Assembly (NCBI RefSeq): GCF_031585635.1
Contig: NZ_CP134196.1
Location: 1-64,000 of the forward strand
Source: Paraburkholderia sp. FT54
GTDB taxonomy: Bacteria; Pseudomonadota; Gammaproteobacteria; Burkholderiales; Burkholderiaceae
Direction: 5' to 3'
Length of the DNA: 64,000 bases
Numbering within the stretch: position 1 is the stretch's first letter; each line of letters opens with the position of its first letter. Both the position numbers and the translations under genes were made by a program. This document shows, one piece after another, positions 43,187 through 51,278 of the stretch. Below the pieces are notes generated by a model. That model ran no database searches and was not told the DNA's origin. It saw only the letters and a program-made list of their open reading frames with translations.

Positions 43187-44358
43187 TGGCGGTGGTTCTG
43201 TTTCTTCTTTCGTGTCTATCCCTGCTGATCTGGTGTGTGTTGCTGTTCGCGCGCGGCGGTTTCTGGCGCGCGCGTCCTGCCGCGCCGCTGACCGTCGGGC
43301 CGCGCGCAACGTGGCCGGCGGTCGCCGCCGTGGTGCCGGCTCGCAATGAAGTCGACGTGATCGCCGAGGCGGTCACCACGCTGCTTCAGCAGGACTATGC
43401 CGGCGAATTCCACGTGATCGTCGTCGACGACCACAGCACCGACGGCACCGCCGACGCCGCTCGCGCGGCCGCGCTGCAGTTGCAATGCCCGGGCCGTCTG
43501 ACCGTACTGAGCGCGAAGCCGCTGCCGCCGGGCTGGTCCGGCAAGGTGTGGGCGCAATCGCAGGGTATCGAGGCCGTGCGCACGCTCGGCCTGTCCGCGG
43601 ACTTCCTCTTGCTGACCGACGCCGACATCGGCCATCCCGCCGACGCGGTCGCGCAACTCGTCGCGCGTGCGGACGCGGAACAGCGCGATCTCGTCTCGCT
43701 GATGGTGCGTCTGCGCTGCGATTCGTTCTGGGAAAAGGCGCTGATTCCGGCCTTCGTCTTCTTCTTTGCCAAGTTGTACCCGTTCTCGTGGGTCAACAAC
43801 CCGCGCAATCGCACGGCGGCGGCCGCGGGCGGCTGCATGCTGGTGCGCCGTAGCGCGCTGGAAGAAGCGGGTGGCATCGAGTCGATCCGCGCCGAGTTGA
43901 TCGACGACTGCAGCCTCGCCGCGCGCATCAAGCATCGCGGCACGGGGCGTCATCCGATCCGGCTGGATGTGGCGGCGCGCAGCGTGTCGCTGCGCCCGTA
44001 CGACAGCTGGCGTGAGATCTGGAACATGATCGCGCGCACGGCATTCACGCAGCTGCATTACTCGCCGTTGCTGCTGGCGGGCACGCTGGCCGGCATGACG
44101 ATCATTTACCTGATGCCGCCGGTCGCCGCGCTGGTGCTCGGCCCGACTGGCTGGCCGGCGTGGCTCGGGTGGGCGGCCATGTGCTGCGCTTATGCGCCGA
44201 TGCTCAGCTACTATCGCCGCTCGCCGTTGTGGGCGCCGTTTCTGCCGCTGGTCGCGTTGTTCTATGTCGGCGCGACGTTTGCGTCGGCCGTGCGCTACTG
44301 GCGCGGCAAGGGCGGGCAGTGGAAGGCGCGGGTTCAGGCGCCGGTGCAGGAACGCTGA
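43186..44358 (+). CDS. hpnB: Hopanoid-associated glycosyltransferase HpnB
   Basis: A 390-residue membrane-bound family 2 glycosyltransferase. An N-terminal membrane helix (about 3-20) precedes the GT-A domain (AVVPARNEVDVI, DDHSTDGTADAA, LTDADIGHPADAV with the metal-binding DxD-like motif), and three helices follow near the C-terminus (about 295-370). Its exact donor and acceptor in hopanoid modification are not established. It overlaps the hpnC stop by one base and is co-transcribed with it. A hairpin terminator follows. Confidence 0.9.
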   Translation: MAVVLFLLSCLSLLIWCVLLFARGGFWRARPAAPLTVGPRATWPAVAAVVPARNEVDVIAEAVTTLLQQDYAGEFHVIVVDDHSTDGTADAARAAALQLQCPGRLTVLSAKPLPPGWSGKVWAQSQGIEAVRTLGLSADFLLLTDADIGHPADAVAQLVARADAEQRDLVSLMVRLRCDSFWEKALIPAFVFFFAKLYPFSWVNNPRNRTAAAAGGCMLVRRSALEEAGGIESIRAELIDDCSLAARIKHRGTGRHPIRLDVAARSVSLRPYDSWREIWNMIARTAFTQLHYSPLLLAGTLAGMTIIYLMPPVAALVLGPTGWPAWLGWAAMCCAYAPMLSYYRRSPLWAPFLPLVALFYVGATFASAVRYWRGKGGQWKARVQAPVQER

Positions 44359-44390
44359 CGCAGCGCTCGGATATCGCAGTGGGATAGAAG

Positions 44391-44417
44391 AAGCGACGCT
44401 CTCGGGCGCCGCTTTTT
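44391..44417 (+). terminator. Probable intrinsic terminator of hpnC-hpnB
   Basis: AAGCGACGC and GCGCCGCTT pair with one A-C mismatch around a short loop and are followed by a T run. It lies directly after hpnB and before the convergent hypothetical gene. Confidence 0.65.
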
Positions 44418-44421
44418 CACA

Positions 44422-44958
44422 TCAGCCTTTGGTGAGCATCATGTAGAGCTGAATCACCATGTCGGGCGAGAACGTGAACGGTACCCAGCCGTGACCGGTG
44501 TGACGCATGACCAGCAAACGGTCGCCGTTCGACTGTTTCTGCACCGCCATGACCGGATTCTTCGTGGACACGAAGCGCCAGCCCGGCGGAATGCCAGGCG
44601 GCGGCTCCGGCGTCATCGACGCGCGGGCGTTCGACAGTTCCTCGATCAGTTGGCCGATCTGCTCCGCGCGTAGCGCGACCGTCTGGCCGCCGATCGTCAT
44701 CGTGATCTCGTTCTGCGCGGGGCGGTTGATTTCGAGCGTGGGCTGAAGCTGCGGAGCCGGCGCCTTGTCTTTGACAACGGCCGCCTCCGTCTCAGCCGCT
44801 TCCGCCGTGGATGCGGACGCGATCTGATCCGCCGACGCCTGCGGCGCGGCGTTTTCTGCGGGTGTCTCGGGGATGTGTTCGGCCTGCGGGGCCACGACAG
44901 CCTGAATGAGCTGATCGACGCCCATTTCCAGTGCGCCGAGCTGTTCGTGAAGGTTCAT
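44422..44958 (-). CDS. Hypothetical protein
   Basis: A 178-residue soluble protein of unknown function. The N-terminal helix (MNLHEQLGALEMGVDQLIQ) is followed by a disordered Ala/Glu/Pro-rich linker (about 25-75). The C-terminal domain (about 80-178) contains NEITMTIGGQTVALRAEQIGQLIEELSNARASM, then PPGWRFVSTKNPVMAVQKQSNGDRLLVMRHTGHGWVPFTFSPD, which looks like a compact beta-rich fold. It lies between hpnB and hpnA, but no hopanoid function follows from the sequence. Confidence 0.7.
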   Translation of the reverse strand: MNLHEQLGALEMGVDQLIQAVVAPQAEHIPETPAENAAPQASADQIASASTAEAAETEAAVVKDKAPAPQLQPTLEINRPAQNEITMTIGGQTVALRAEQIGQLIEELSNARASMTPEPPPGIPPGWRFVSTKNPVMAVQKQSNGDRLLVMRHTGHGWVPFTFSPDMVIQLYMMLTKG

Positions 44959-45095
44959 GCGAGGTTTCTCTGGTAAGACCCGCGATTTTACCTGCTGCGC
45001 GCAGGCTTTTACCTTTTGCTGACACCGTGACGTTGTAACAAAATGCTTGCGGCGGCATCGGCCCGCCCAGCGCAGGCCAGGTCGTTAGCCGCGCT

Positions 45096-46106
45096 TCATG
45101 GCTTCAAATAGCCCGCTTGCCGGAACCAGTCGAGGGCGTCGCTCAAGCCCTCGCGATAGGGGCGCGCGCTATAGCCGAGTTCCCGTTCCGCTTTCGCCGA
45201 CGTGAAATACATCTTGTTTTTCGACATTTTCAAGCCGTCGACGGTGACGAACGGTTCGCGTTTCGTGATCTTGGCGACCGCTTCCGCGCCCATGGCCAGC
45301 GGATAGAGCGGCCAGCGCGGCAGGCTCAGCGTCGGCGCCTTGCGGCCGGTCAGCGCCGCGATATCCGCGAGCATCTGCTGAAGCGGCAGATTTTCGCCGC
45401 CGAGAATATAGCGCTCGCCGATCTTGCCGCGTTCGAGTGCGAGAAAATGGCCGGCCGCGACGTCGTCCACGTGCACGAGATTCAGGCCCGTGTCGACGAA
45501 CGCGGGAATCTTGCCGAGTGCCGCTTCCACGATGATGCGTCCGGTCGGCGTCGGCTTGACGTCGCGCGGTCCGATCGGCGTGGACGGATTGACGATCACC
45601 GCCGGCAGGCCGTCTTCGGCGATCATCCGCTCCACCGCGCGCTCGGCCAGCACCTTGCTGCGCTTGTACACGCCGATCGCCTGATCGGCTTTGAGTGGCG
45701 AAGTTTCATCGGCGGACTGGCCGGAACTGGTCACTTTCAGCGTGGCCACGCTGCTGGTGTAGACAATGCGCTCGACGCCTTCCTTCAACGCCGCGCGCAT
45801 GGTCGCCTCGGTGCCTTCGAGGTTCGAGCGCTCGATCTCGGTCGGGTCCGGCGCCCACAGGCGATAGTCGGCGGCCACATGCAGCAGATAGCGCACGCCG
45901 TGCAGCGCGTTGCGCATCGACGCTTCGTCGCGCATATCGCCGATCACGATTTCCGCGTCCAGCGACTCGACGTTCTGCCGCGGACTGGTGGCGCGCACCA
46001 GCACGCGCACTCTGAAACCCTTCTGTTGCGCGATGCGCGCCACCGACGAGCCGACAAAGCCGGAAGCGCCGGTGACGAGCACGAGATCGCGATTCTGTTC
46101 GGTCAT
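45096..46106 (-). CDS. hpnA: Hopanoid-associated sugar epimerase HpnA
   Basis: A 336-residue NAD-dependent epimerase/dehydratase of the extended SDR family. The nucleotide-binding motif is TGASGFVGSSVAR (about residues 13-25). The catalytic YxxxK is in GVYKRSKVLAER, and VNPSTPIGPRDVKPTPTG is typical of the HpnA group. It is thought to act on the sugar-derived side chain of extended hopanoids. It is the last hopanoid gene in the window and stands alone on the minus strand, 137 bp from the unrelated hypothetical gene. Confidence 0.9.
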   Translation of the reverse strand: MTEQNRDLVLVTGASGFVGSSVARIAQQKGFRVRVLVRATSPRQNVESLDAEIVIGDMRDEASMRNALHGVRYLLHVAADYRLWAPDPTEIERSNLEGTEATMRAALKEGVERIVYTSSVATLKVTSSGQSADETSPLKADQAIGVYKRSKVLAERAVERMIAEDGLPAVIVNPSTPIGPRDVKPTPTGRIIVEAALGKIPAFVDTGLNLVHVDDVAAGHFLALERGKIGERYILGGENLPLQQMLADIAALTGRKAPTLSLPRWPLYPLAMGAEAVAKITKREPFVTVDGLKMSKNKMYFTSAKAERELGYSARPYREGLSDALDWFRQAGYLKP

Positions 46107-46271
46107 TCTGTTTCCATTCCCTGCATGACAGTCGACGGATTGTACGTGGCGTGCGGGCCGTGTGTCGTGCGGACGGTTTCAAGGAGGCGCGGTCGAGATC
46201 GCGCGTTGCCGAGCAAGCTCGCCGCGACACGACTAGAATGCCGGCTTGAAAGATTGCGAAGAGAGGACGGC

Positions 46272-46565
46272 ATGGCCCCGGATCTGGATCAGCGGATCGA
46301 AACGTATTACGTGCGCGTGCGCGGCACCGTGCAAGGCGTCGGCTTTCGCCACGCGACCGTGCGGCAGGCTCACGCGCTCGGTATCAAGGGATGGGTGGCG
46401 AATCTCGATGACGGTTCCGTCGAAGCCATGTTGCAGGGCTCGGCTAACCAGGTGGACCGCATGTTGTCGTGGCTGCGGCACGGGCCGCCGGCGGCGCGCG
46501 TGACCGAGGTAGCCGGCGAAGAGCGCGCCACCGAAAAGCGCTACGAGCGTTTCGAACAGCACTGA
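46272..46565 (+). CDS. acyP: Acylphosphatase
   Basis: A 97-residue acylphosphatase, a small ferredoxin-like enzyme that hydrolyses carboxyl-phosphate bonds. The catalytic Arg is in GTVQGVGFRHATVRQA and the catalytic Asn in GWVANLDDGSVEAMLQG. Length fits (90-100). ATG 46272 is preceded by GAGAGGA; the frame upstream runs through the hpnA antisense strand and is not used. A promoter-like CTAGAATGCCGGCT lies at 46233-46246. It is convergent with egtD. Confidence 0.92.
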   Translation: MAPDLDQRIETYYVRVRGTVQGVGFRHATVRQAHALGIKGWVANLDDGSVEAMLQGSANQVDRMLSWLRHGPPAARVTEVAGEERATEKRYERFEQH

Positions 46566-46602
46566 GCGGCTGCACGGAGAACAGGCAAAACACACCAAAC
46601 AA

Positions 46603-46640
46603 AAGGCAGCGCGCCATCATGCACGATGGCGCGCCGCCTT
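46603..46640. terminator. Hairpin between convergent acyP and egtD
   Basis: AAGGCAGCGCGCCATC and GATGGCGCGCCGCCTT form a 16-bp stem with one internal mismatch around a 6-base loop. It sits between convergent stop codons and likely terminates both transcripts. Confidence 0.7.
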
Positions 46641-46675
46641 GCCGTGTTCGCGCTTCAGTCAGCGGCCGGGCGCGC

Positions 46676-47656
46676 TCAACGCGCCAGCAGCAGGCTCTCC
46701 GCAAAGCCCCATTCTTCCTCGACCCATTGATGGCTGCACACGAAGCCGGCGTCGCCGGCAATCGCGGGCATCTCTTCCGCGCGATATTTGTGGCTGCTCT
46801 CGGTCCAGATCGTTTCGCCCGCCTTGAGCGATATCGTCAGCTTCGCCGCGCCCACGCGCGCGGTGATATCGCGCTTCGCCCGCAGATGCATTTCGATGCT
46901 GCGCGCGTCAGGGTTGAAGCGCGCGACGTGTTCGAACGCCTCGAGCGGAAAGTCGCCGTCGAGTTCGCGATTGATGCGCGCGAGCAGGTTCAGATTGAAC
47001 GACGCGGTGACGCCGATCGAGTCGTCGTAGGCGGCCACCAATACGGGAGTCGGCTTGATCAGATCCGTGCCGAGCAGCAACGCATCGCCGGGAGCGAGCA
47101 TGTTGCGGATATCGCGCAGGAAACGCGTCGCCGCCAGTCTGCCGAAATTACCGATCGTACTGCCAAGAAACAGTACGAGTAACCGTTCGTCCGCAGCGCG
47201 CTGCTTGCTGACTTCAGCGAGGCCGGCCAGATAATCGCGTTCGTAACCCACAATCGAAATCCGCTCGATGTCGCCGAGTTCGCGCCTGCACAACTGCAAC
47301 GCACTGCGCGAAATTTCAATCGGGCAGTAAGAAGTGGGGCGCTTTTTACACAGCGCTTCCAGAATGCGCCGTGTTTTACGGCCGCTGCCGCTGCCGAGTT
47401 CGGCGACCGTCACGTCATGCGGCAGGTGCGCGACGATATCCGCGGCGTGCCTGGCGAGCAGGCGCTCCTCGGCGCGCGTCACGCCGTATTCCGGTAGCAC
47501 GGTAATCACTTCGAACAGCGCGGAGCCCACTTCGTCATAGAGGTACTTCGAGGGCAGTTCTTTCTGCGGCGTATGGGTGAGGCCGGCGCGAACGTCGGCG
47601 GCAAAGGCGGAGCGTAGGTCGGGCGATGCGTCGTGCGATAGGGCTGGCTGGGTCAT
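46676..47656 (-). CDS. egtD: L-histidine N-alpha-methyltransferase (EgtD-type)
   Basis: A 326-residue SAM methyltransferase of the EgtD family, which trimethylates histidine to hercynine in ergothioneine synthesis. Family marks are KELPSKYLYDEVGSALFEVITVLPEYGVTRAEERLL, the SAM loop VAELGSGSGRKTRRIL, VLFLGSTIGNF and the C-terminal WTESSHKYRAEEM. Length matches EgtD (about 321). The start at 47656 has TGGAG upstream. No egtB gene is adjacent, although the two are usually neighbours, so the pathway must be completed from elsewhere or stop at hercynine. Confidence 0.9.
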   Translation of the reverse strand: MTQPALSHDASPDLRSAFAADVRAGLTHTPQKELPSKYLYDEVGSALFEVITVLPEYGVTRAEERLLARHAADIVAHLPHDVTVAELGSGSGRKTRRILEALCKKRPTSYCPIEISRSALQLCRRELGDIERISIVGYERDYLAGLAEVSKQRAADERLLVLFLGSTIGNFGRLAATRFLRDIRNMLAPGDALLLGTDLIKPTPVLVAAYDDSIGVTASFNLNLLARINRELDGDFPLEAFEHVARFNPDARSIEMHLRAKRDITARVGAAKLTISLKAGETIWTESSHKYRAEEMPAIAGDAGFVCSHQWVEEEWGFAESLLLAR

Positions 47657-48247
47657 GCTGGCTCCAGTAGTCACATTCGATGAGCGGGATTGCTGCCGGG
47701 CGTCGGCACGCGCGATGAAACGTAGTTGAGGCGTGCCGCGAAGAAGAAGGGCGGGCTCGGTCCGTAGGACTGCCATCGCCGGCCCGGCTCATGGATGCTG
47801 CACATGCTGTCCCCCGAGGGGACTTCCTGCGGGGCGCTGCGAACGACAAGGCAAACAGCGTCGCAAGGCTAAGTAGCAAGATTCGCGCTTGAGCCGTTTT
47901 GCGCGAGGTGGTGTGCGACCTTGCCTGGGAGAAGCCTGGCTCCTTTGGCCGCACGTGAAGTTATGTTCTAGTGCATCGACGCGCGATGCGCACGGAATAA
48001 TTGCAGCCTGCTGACGAAAGCGCGCGGAACCTACGCTGAGCCGCGAACAGATAACCCGTCTAGAATGCCGGCTCTGCGTCGCTTACTGAAGACGAAAACG
48101 CAGCGCCGGATGCGCGCTGCACGCTTGTGAGACCTCACTTCCAATGACAACACCGAACGCCGCGCGACTCAATGCTGCGCTGCAAACACATCTGCCCGCA
48201 CACGCGGCTGTATCGCATATCGAAGCGGTTGCGCAACGGGGCGCTCG
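47657..48247. other. Intergenic region between egtD and rarD
   Basis: About 590 bp with no credible gene; frames on the minus strand upstream of egtD have no EgtB features. CTAGAATGCCGGCT at 48060-48073 repeats exactly the promoter-like sequence found before acyP (46233-46246), with TAGAAT as a plausible -10, and probably starts the rarD transcript. Confidence 0.55.
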
Positions 48248-49144
48248 ATGAACCAGTATGACCCGAAGCGCGGGATCGCATTGTCGGTGTGCGCGTCCGC
48301 GATGTTTGCATTACTGTCCGCTTACGCCACACTGCTCGCGCCGCTGAGCGGCCTCGATATTTTCGCCTGGCGCATCATATGGACGGTCCCGGGCGCGCTG
48401 TTGCTCGTGGCGTTGCGAAAGCGCCTGCCCATTCTCCGGCGACTTCTTTACCGCATGGTGACCGAGCCGAAGCTCGGCGTGGCGATGATCGTGAGCGCGG
48501 CCTTGCTCGGCGCGCAATTGTGGGTATTTCTCTGGGCGCCGCTGCATGGCCGGATGCTCGACGTCTCCCTCGGCTATTTCCTGCTGCCGCTAGTGATGGT
48601 GCTCGTCGGGCGCTTCTACTACCACGAACGTATCGACGGTTTGCAGTGGTTGGCAGTTGCATGCGCGGCTGCCGGCGTCGGCCATGAACTTTGGGTGACG
48701 GGCGCCTTTTCGTGGCCGACCTTGCTGGTCGCACTCGGCTATCCGCCGTATTTCGTGCTGCGCCGCAAAATCAATCAGGACTCGCTCGCGATGTTCACTG
48801 TGGAAATGGCGCTGCTGCTGCCACCGGCGATATTGTTCGTGATCAGCGGCGGGTCGCTGGCGATGATCTCAGGCCGTCTCGACATGTGGTGTCTATTGCT
48901 GCCTGGCCTCGGCGCGCTGAGCACCATTGCGCTGGCGTCGTATCTCAAGGCGAGCCGGTTGTTGCCGGTCGCATTGTTCGGCATTCTCGGCTATGTCGAG
49001 CCGGTGTTGCTCGTGCTGATCTCGATCACGTTGCTCGGCGAAACGCTGAGCGCCGCGCAGTTGGCCACCTACGGTCCAATCTGGATTGCCGTCGCGTTGA
49101 CGGCATTGCATAGCGTGCGCCTTGTGCGCCTCGCGCCGAACTGA
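48248..49144 (+). CDS. rarD: RarD family EamA-type transporter
   Basis: A 298-residue inner-membrane permease of the drug/metabolite transporter superfamily with about 10 predicted transmembrane helices. RarD group features are KRGIALSVCASAMFALLSAYATLL at the start, LDIFAWRIIWTVPGALLL, AALLGAQLWVFLWAPLHGRMLDVSLGYFLLPLVMVLVGRFYYHERI, and LGYVEPVLLVLISITLLGE near the end. The substrate is unknown; the E. coli homologue is named for chloramphenicol sensitivity. It is convergent with the Mpo1-like gene. Confidence 0.88.
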   Translation: MNQYDPKRGIALSVCASAMFALLSAYATLLAPLSGLDIFAWRIIWTVPGALLLVALRKRLPILRRLLYRMVTEPKLGVAMIVSAALLGAQLWVFLWAPLHGRMLDVSLGYFLLPLVMVLVGRFYYHERIDGLQWLAVACAAAGVGHELWVTGAFSWPTLLVALGYPPYFVLRRKINQDSLAMFTVEMALLLPPAILFVISGGSLAMISGRLDMWCLLLPGLGALSTIALASYLKASRLLPVALFGILGYVEPVLLVLISITLLGETLSAAQLATYGPIWIAVALTALHSVRLVRLAPN

Positions 49145-49206
49145 CTTGGGCTGAGTTGCATCGAGCGTGCGGGCCGTGAATGGGGCGGCGCGCTTGAGCG
49201 ATGCGC

Positions 49207-49746
49207 CTAGCGATGTGCCGCTGTCTGGTCCGCATTGATCCGCGTCGGACCGACCTGCGCCTCGATCGCTTCGCGCAGCGCAGGCCGCCAGCCGAAGCCG
49301 AACAACGCTTCGGCCAGCACGAACACTGGTCCGATCAGCAGGCCGATTACATCGTCGACGAAGGCCGGCTTGCGATGTTCGTAGGCAATGTGTCCGATGA
49401 ACTGAAACACCCAGCCGACCAGAAAGAGTCCGACGCCGATCACGAGCCACGCGAATGTGGATTGCGCCGCCGCCCACTGGCCGAACGCGACGCAGAGTGC
49501 GGACACGAACGCCATCATCACGCCGAGCGGCACGTCCAGCACCAGGTAGTAGAGCGTGGCCGCGAAGAATACTACCCACGCCGGCGATAGCGTCCATGGC
49601 AGTGCGCCGACCGCGAAAGCGGGCCGGCTCAACAGCACCGCCAACGCCAGCACGATCATCGGAATGCCGATGAAGTGCGTGGCGATATTGCGCCGGTCAC
49701 GATGGTAGGCCGCGTACTGCGTAAGCTGTTGCGTCAGCGTTCTCAT
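49207..49746 (-). CDS. Mpo1-like / DUF962 membrane protein
   Basis: A 179-residue inner-membrane protein of the DUF962 (YGL010w/Mpo1-like) family, with about four transmembrane helices. The N-terminus QLTQYAAYHRDRRNIATHFIGIPMIV holds conserved His residues, and the C-terminal FQFIGHIAYEHRKPAFVDD holds the second His group. Yeast Mpo1 is an iron-dependent 2-hydroxy fatty acid dioxygenase, so a related lipid reaction is possible here. The start at 49746 has AGGAG upstream. Confidence 0.85.
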   Translation of the reverse strand: MRTLTQQLTQYAAYHRDRRNIATHFIGIPMIVLALAVLLSRPAFAVGALPWTLSPAWVVFFAATLYYLVLDVPLGVMMAFVSALCVAFGQWAAAQSTFAWLVIGVGLFLVGWVFQFIGHIAYEHRKPAFVDDVIGLLIGPVFVLAEALFGFGWRPALREAIEAQVGPTRINADQTAAHR

Positions 49747-49837
49747 GGATGCCGCTCCTGGATCAAAGCCAGCATAATCGCGGTCAGCGGAATTTGAAAC
49801 CATCGGGTAGCCGACAATCGGGCACGAGTGCCGTTTT

Positions 49838-50155
49838 ATGACTGCGAGTTTGCCATCGAACGAGCTTGCCGCGTTGCTTGTGCGCAGCGCGCGGTTTCGC
49901 TCGGCGCCAGCTGCCATGCGGGCGCAGTCGATCGAAGCGGGATGTGCCGAACGGCTCGCTGCGGGTCAGAGGATTTTCAAATGCGGCGATTCCGACGACA
50001 GCCTCTATTGTGAGTTCGATGGGCTCGAAACGATCAACCAGGTGTTGAAGCGGTTGGAAACGCAAGGCGCGCTGAAGCCCGGTTATGCCGAAATCGAAAT
50101 CACCGATATGCACAAGCTGGACGCTTTGGCGGAGTTGAATCCTGTTGCAGATTGA
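49838..50155 (+). pseudogene. Internally deleted Crp/Fnr family regulator remnant
   Basis: A 105-residue open frame. Residues 1-62 match the N-terminus of a Crp/Fnr cyclic-nucleotide-binding domain (ELAALLVRSARFRSAPAAMRAQ..., AAGQRIFKCGDSDDSLYCEFDGL). Residues 63-105 match the end of the family's helix-turn-helix domain (ETINQVLKRLETQGALKPGYAEIEITDMHKLDALAE). The rest of the effector domain and the first part of the HTH, about 120 residues, are missing. The junction is in frame at about nucleotide 50024. This is most likely a nonfunctional deletion product, although a short protein could still be made. Confidence 0.7.
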
Positions 50156-50179
50156 TGGCTGTGTTGTGCCTTTGCCTGC

Positions 50180-50404
50180 TCACGAGAAGAATGCGAATGG
50201 CAGCGTGGCGGCCAGATAGACCGCAATGCCCATCGAGGGCAAGCCCACCGCAATAGCGATGGCCGCGATGGCACCGCTCGCGACGGTCAGCGAGAGCGTG
50301 CGCTGGCGAGCCTTCTTCCGCCCGGCAAGCGATGCGCGGTGCAGCGTATCGCTGTTCTCATCTAACGATGCGACAGCGTTCTGGCGGATGTTCAAACTGG
50401 ACAT
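50180..50404 (-). CDS. Small membrane hypothetical protein
   Basis: A 74-residue protein with two adjacent hydrophobic helices near the C-terminus (about 36-54 and 58-73, TLSLTVASGAIAAIAIAVGL... and GIAVYLAATLPFAFFS) preceded by a basic stretch (GRKKARQR), so it should insert with the N-terminus in the cytoplasm. The start at 50404 has GGAAAG upstream; a frame up to 50464 is possible. No family is recognised. Confidence 0.6.
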   Translation of the reverse strand: MSSLNIRQNAVASLDENSDTLHRASLAGRKKARQRTLSLTVASGAIAAIAIAVGLPSMGIAVYLAATLPFAFFS

Positions 50405-50622
50405 GATGACTTTCCGGTGATCGATCATCGGAGTCTGCCATTCCTGCCATATTGAACGGCTCAATAACGCGTCGCGCGGCGCAAAAGAGATATAAACGGC
50501 CGCTGCGAACCACGCGCACGCGCCGCATCTTTATAAGCATTTTACGGCGCGGCGCCGTTTCTTTTGCGATTCGCTACACCCAGCCCGGTAAGGTCGAGAC
50601 ACCCCGGTCAGGAAGCGAAAAT

Positions 50623-51234
50623 ATGCTTGGAAATAGCGCTCTGGATGGTGTGCCAGTACCACGAAAAGCGGACCGTTATCCGGCATCCGGCTTGGCGATC
50701 ATCCTTGCAGCGATCTTTGTCTCGTTCGCCGGTGCCGCGCGTGCGGCTGACGCTCAGTCCGTTGCACAAGCATCCATCGTGGCGAGCGAGGCGACTTCAG
50801 AAACCAGCTTGCCGACACTCAGCGATATCACCGCCGTGCTGCGCGCGCAATTTCGCGTGGCGCCGACGGAATCGCTGAAGATCGCGCGCGCGGTGCTGAT
50901 CGAAGCCGATCGTCACGCCGTCTCGCCCGTCTTGCTGCTTGCGGTGATGGCGGTTGAATCGGGCTTCGATCGGCATGCGGTGAGTGTCGCGGGCGCGCGA
51001 GGGCTCATGCAGATTTTGCCCGCCGCGCATCCGCAATTGATCGCGACGGCGACCGATCTGTCCGATCCGGCAATCAACGTGCGGATCGGCTCGACCATTC
51101 TGCGCCGCTACCTCGACGAGAGCGGCGGCGATCTCGATACCGCCTTGCTTCGCTACAGCGGCGGCGGGCGCGGCTATGCGCGGCGTGTCGCGCTGAGTAT
51201 GCAGCGTTTCGACGCAAGCCTGCGCCGCGAATGA
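50623..51234 (+). CDS. Lytic transglycosylase, SLT domain
   Basis: A 203-residue cell-wall enzyme. Residues about 22-42 form a signal/anchor sequence (GLAIILAAIFVSFAGAARAAD). The SLT domain follows, with catalytic Glu-112 in LAVMAVESGFDRHAVSVAGARGLMQILP and a C-terminal GGDLDTALLRYSGGGRGYARRV segment. It cleaves peptidoglycan with formation of 1,6-anhydro ends. ATG 50623 is preceded by AGGAAG; the frame upstream to 50452 has no support. It is short and has no other domain, like the single-domain SLT proteins found in many Burkholderia genomes. Confidence 0.85.
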   Translation: MLGNSALDGVPVPRKADRYPASGLAIILAAIFVSFAGAARAADAQSVAQASIVASEATSETSLPTLSDITAVLRAQFRVAPTESLKIARAVLIEADRHAVSPVLLLAVMAVESGFDRHAVSVAGARGLMQILPAAHPQLIATATDLSDPAINVRIGSTILRRYLDESGGDLDTALLRYSGGGRGYARRVALSMQRFDASLRRE

Positions 51235-51254
51235 AGTACTCATTCGCGGCGCAG
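51220..51254. terminator. Hairpin overlapping the end of the transglycosylase gene
   Basis: CTGCGCCGCGAATGA (51220-51234) and TCATTCGCGGCGCAG (51240-51254) form a perfect 15-bp stem with loop AGTAC. The left arm holds the last codons and stop of the gene. No T run follows. It lies between convergent genes. Confidence 0.65.
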
Positions 51255-51278
51255 TGAGAAGAGACCGAACAGGATTCG

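Noticed and set aside
47535..47954. Possible egtB remnant upstream of egtD
   Set aside because: The frame has no DinB or formylglycine-enzyme-like motifs and overlaps egtD out of frame.
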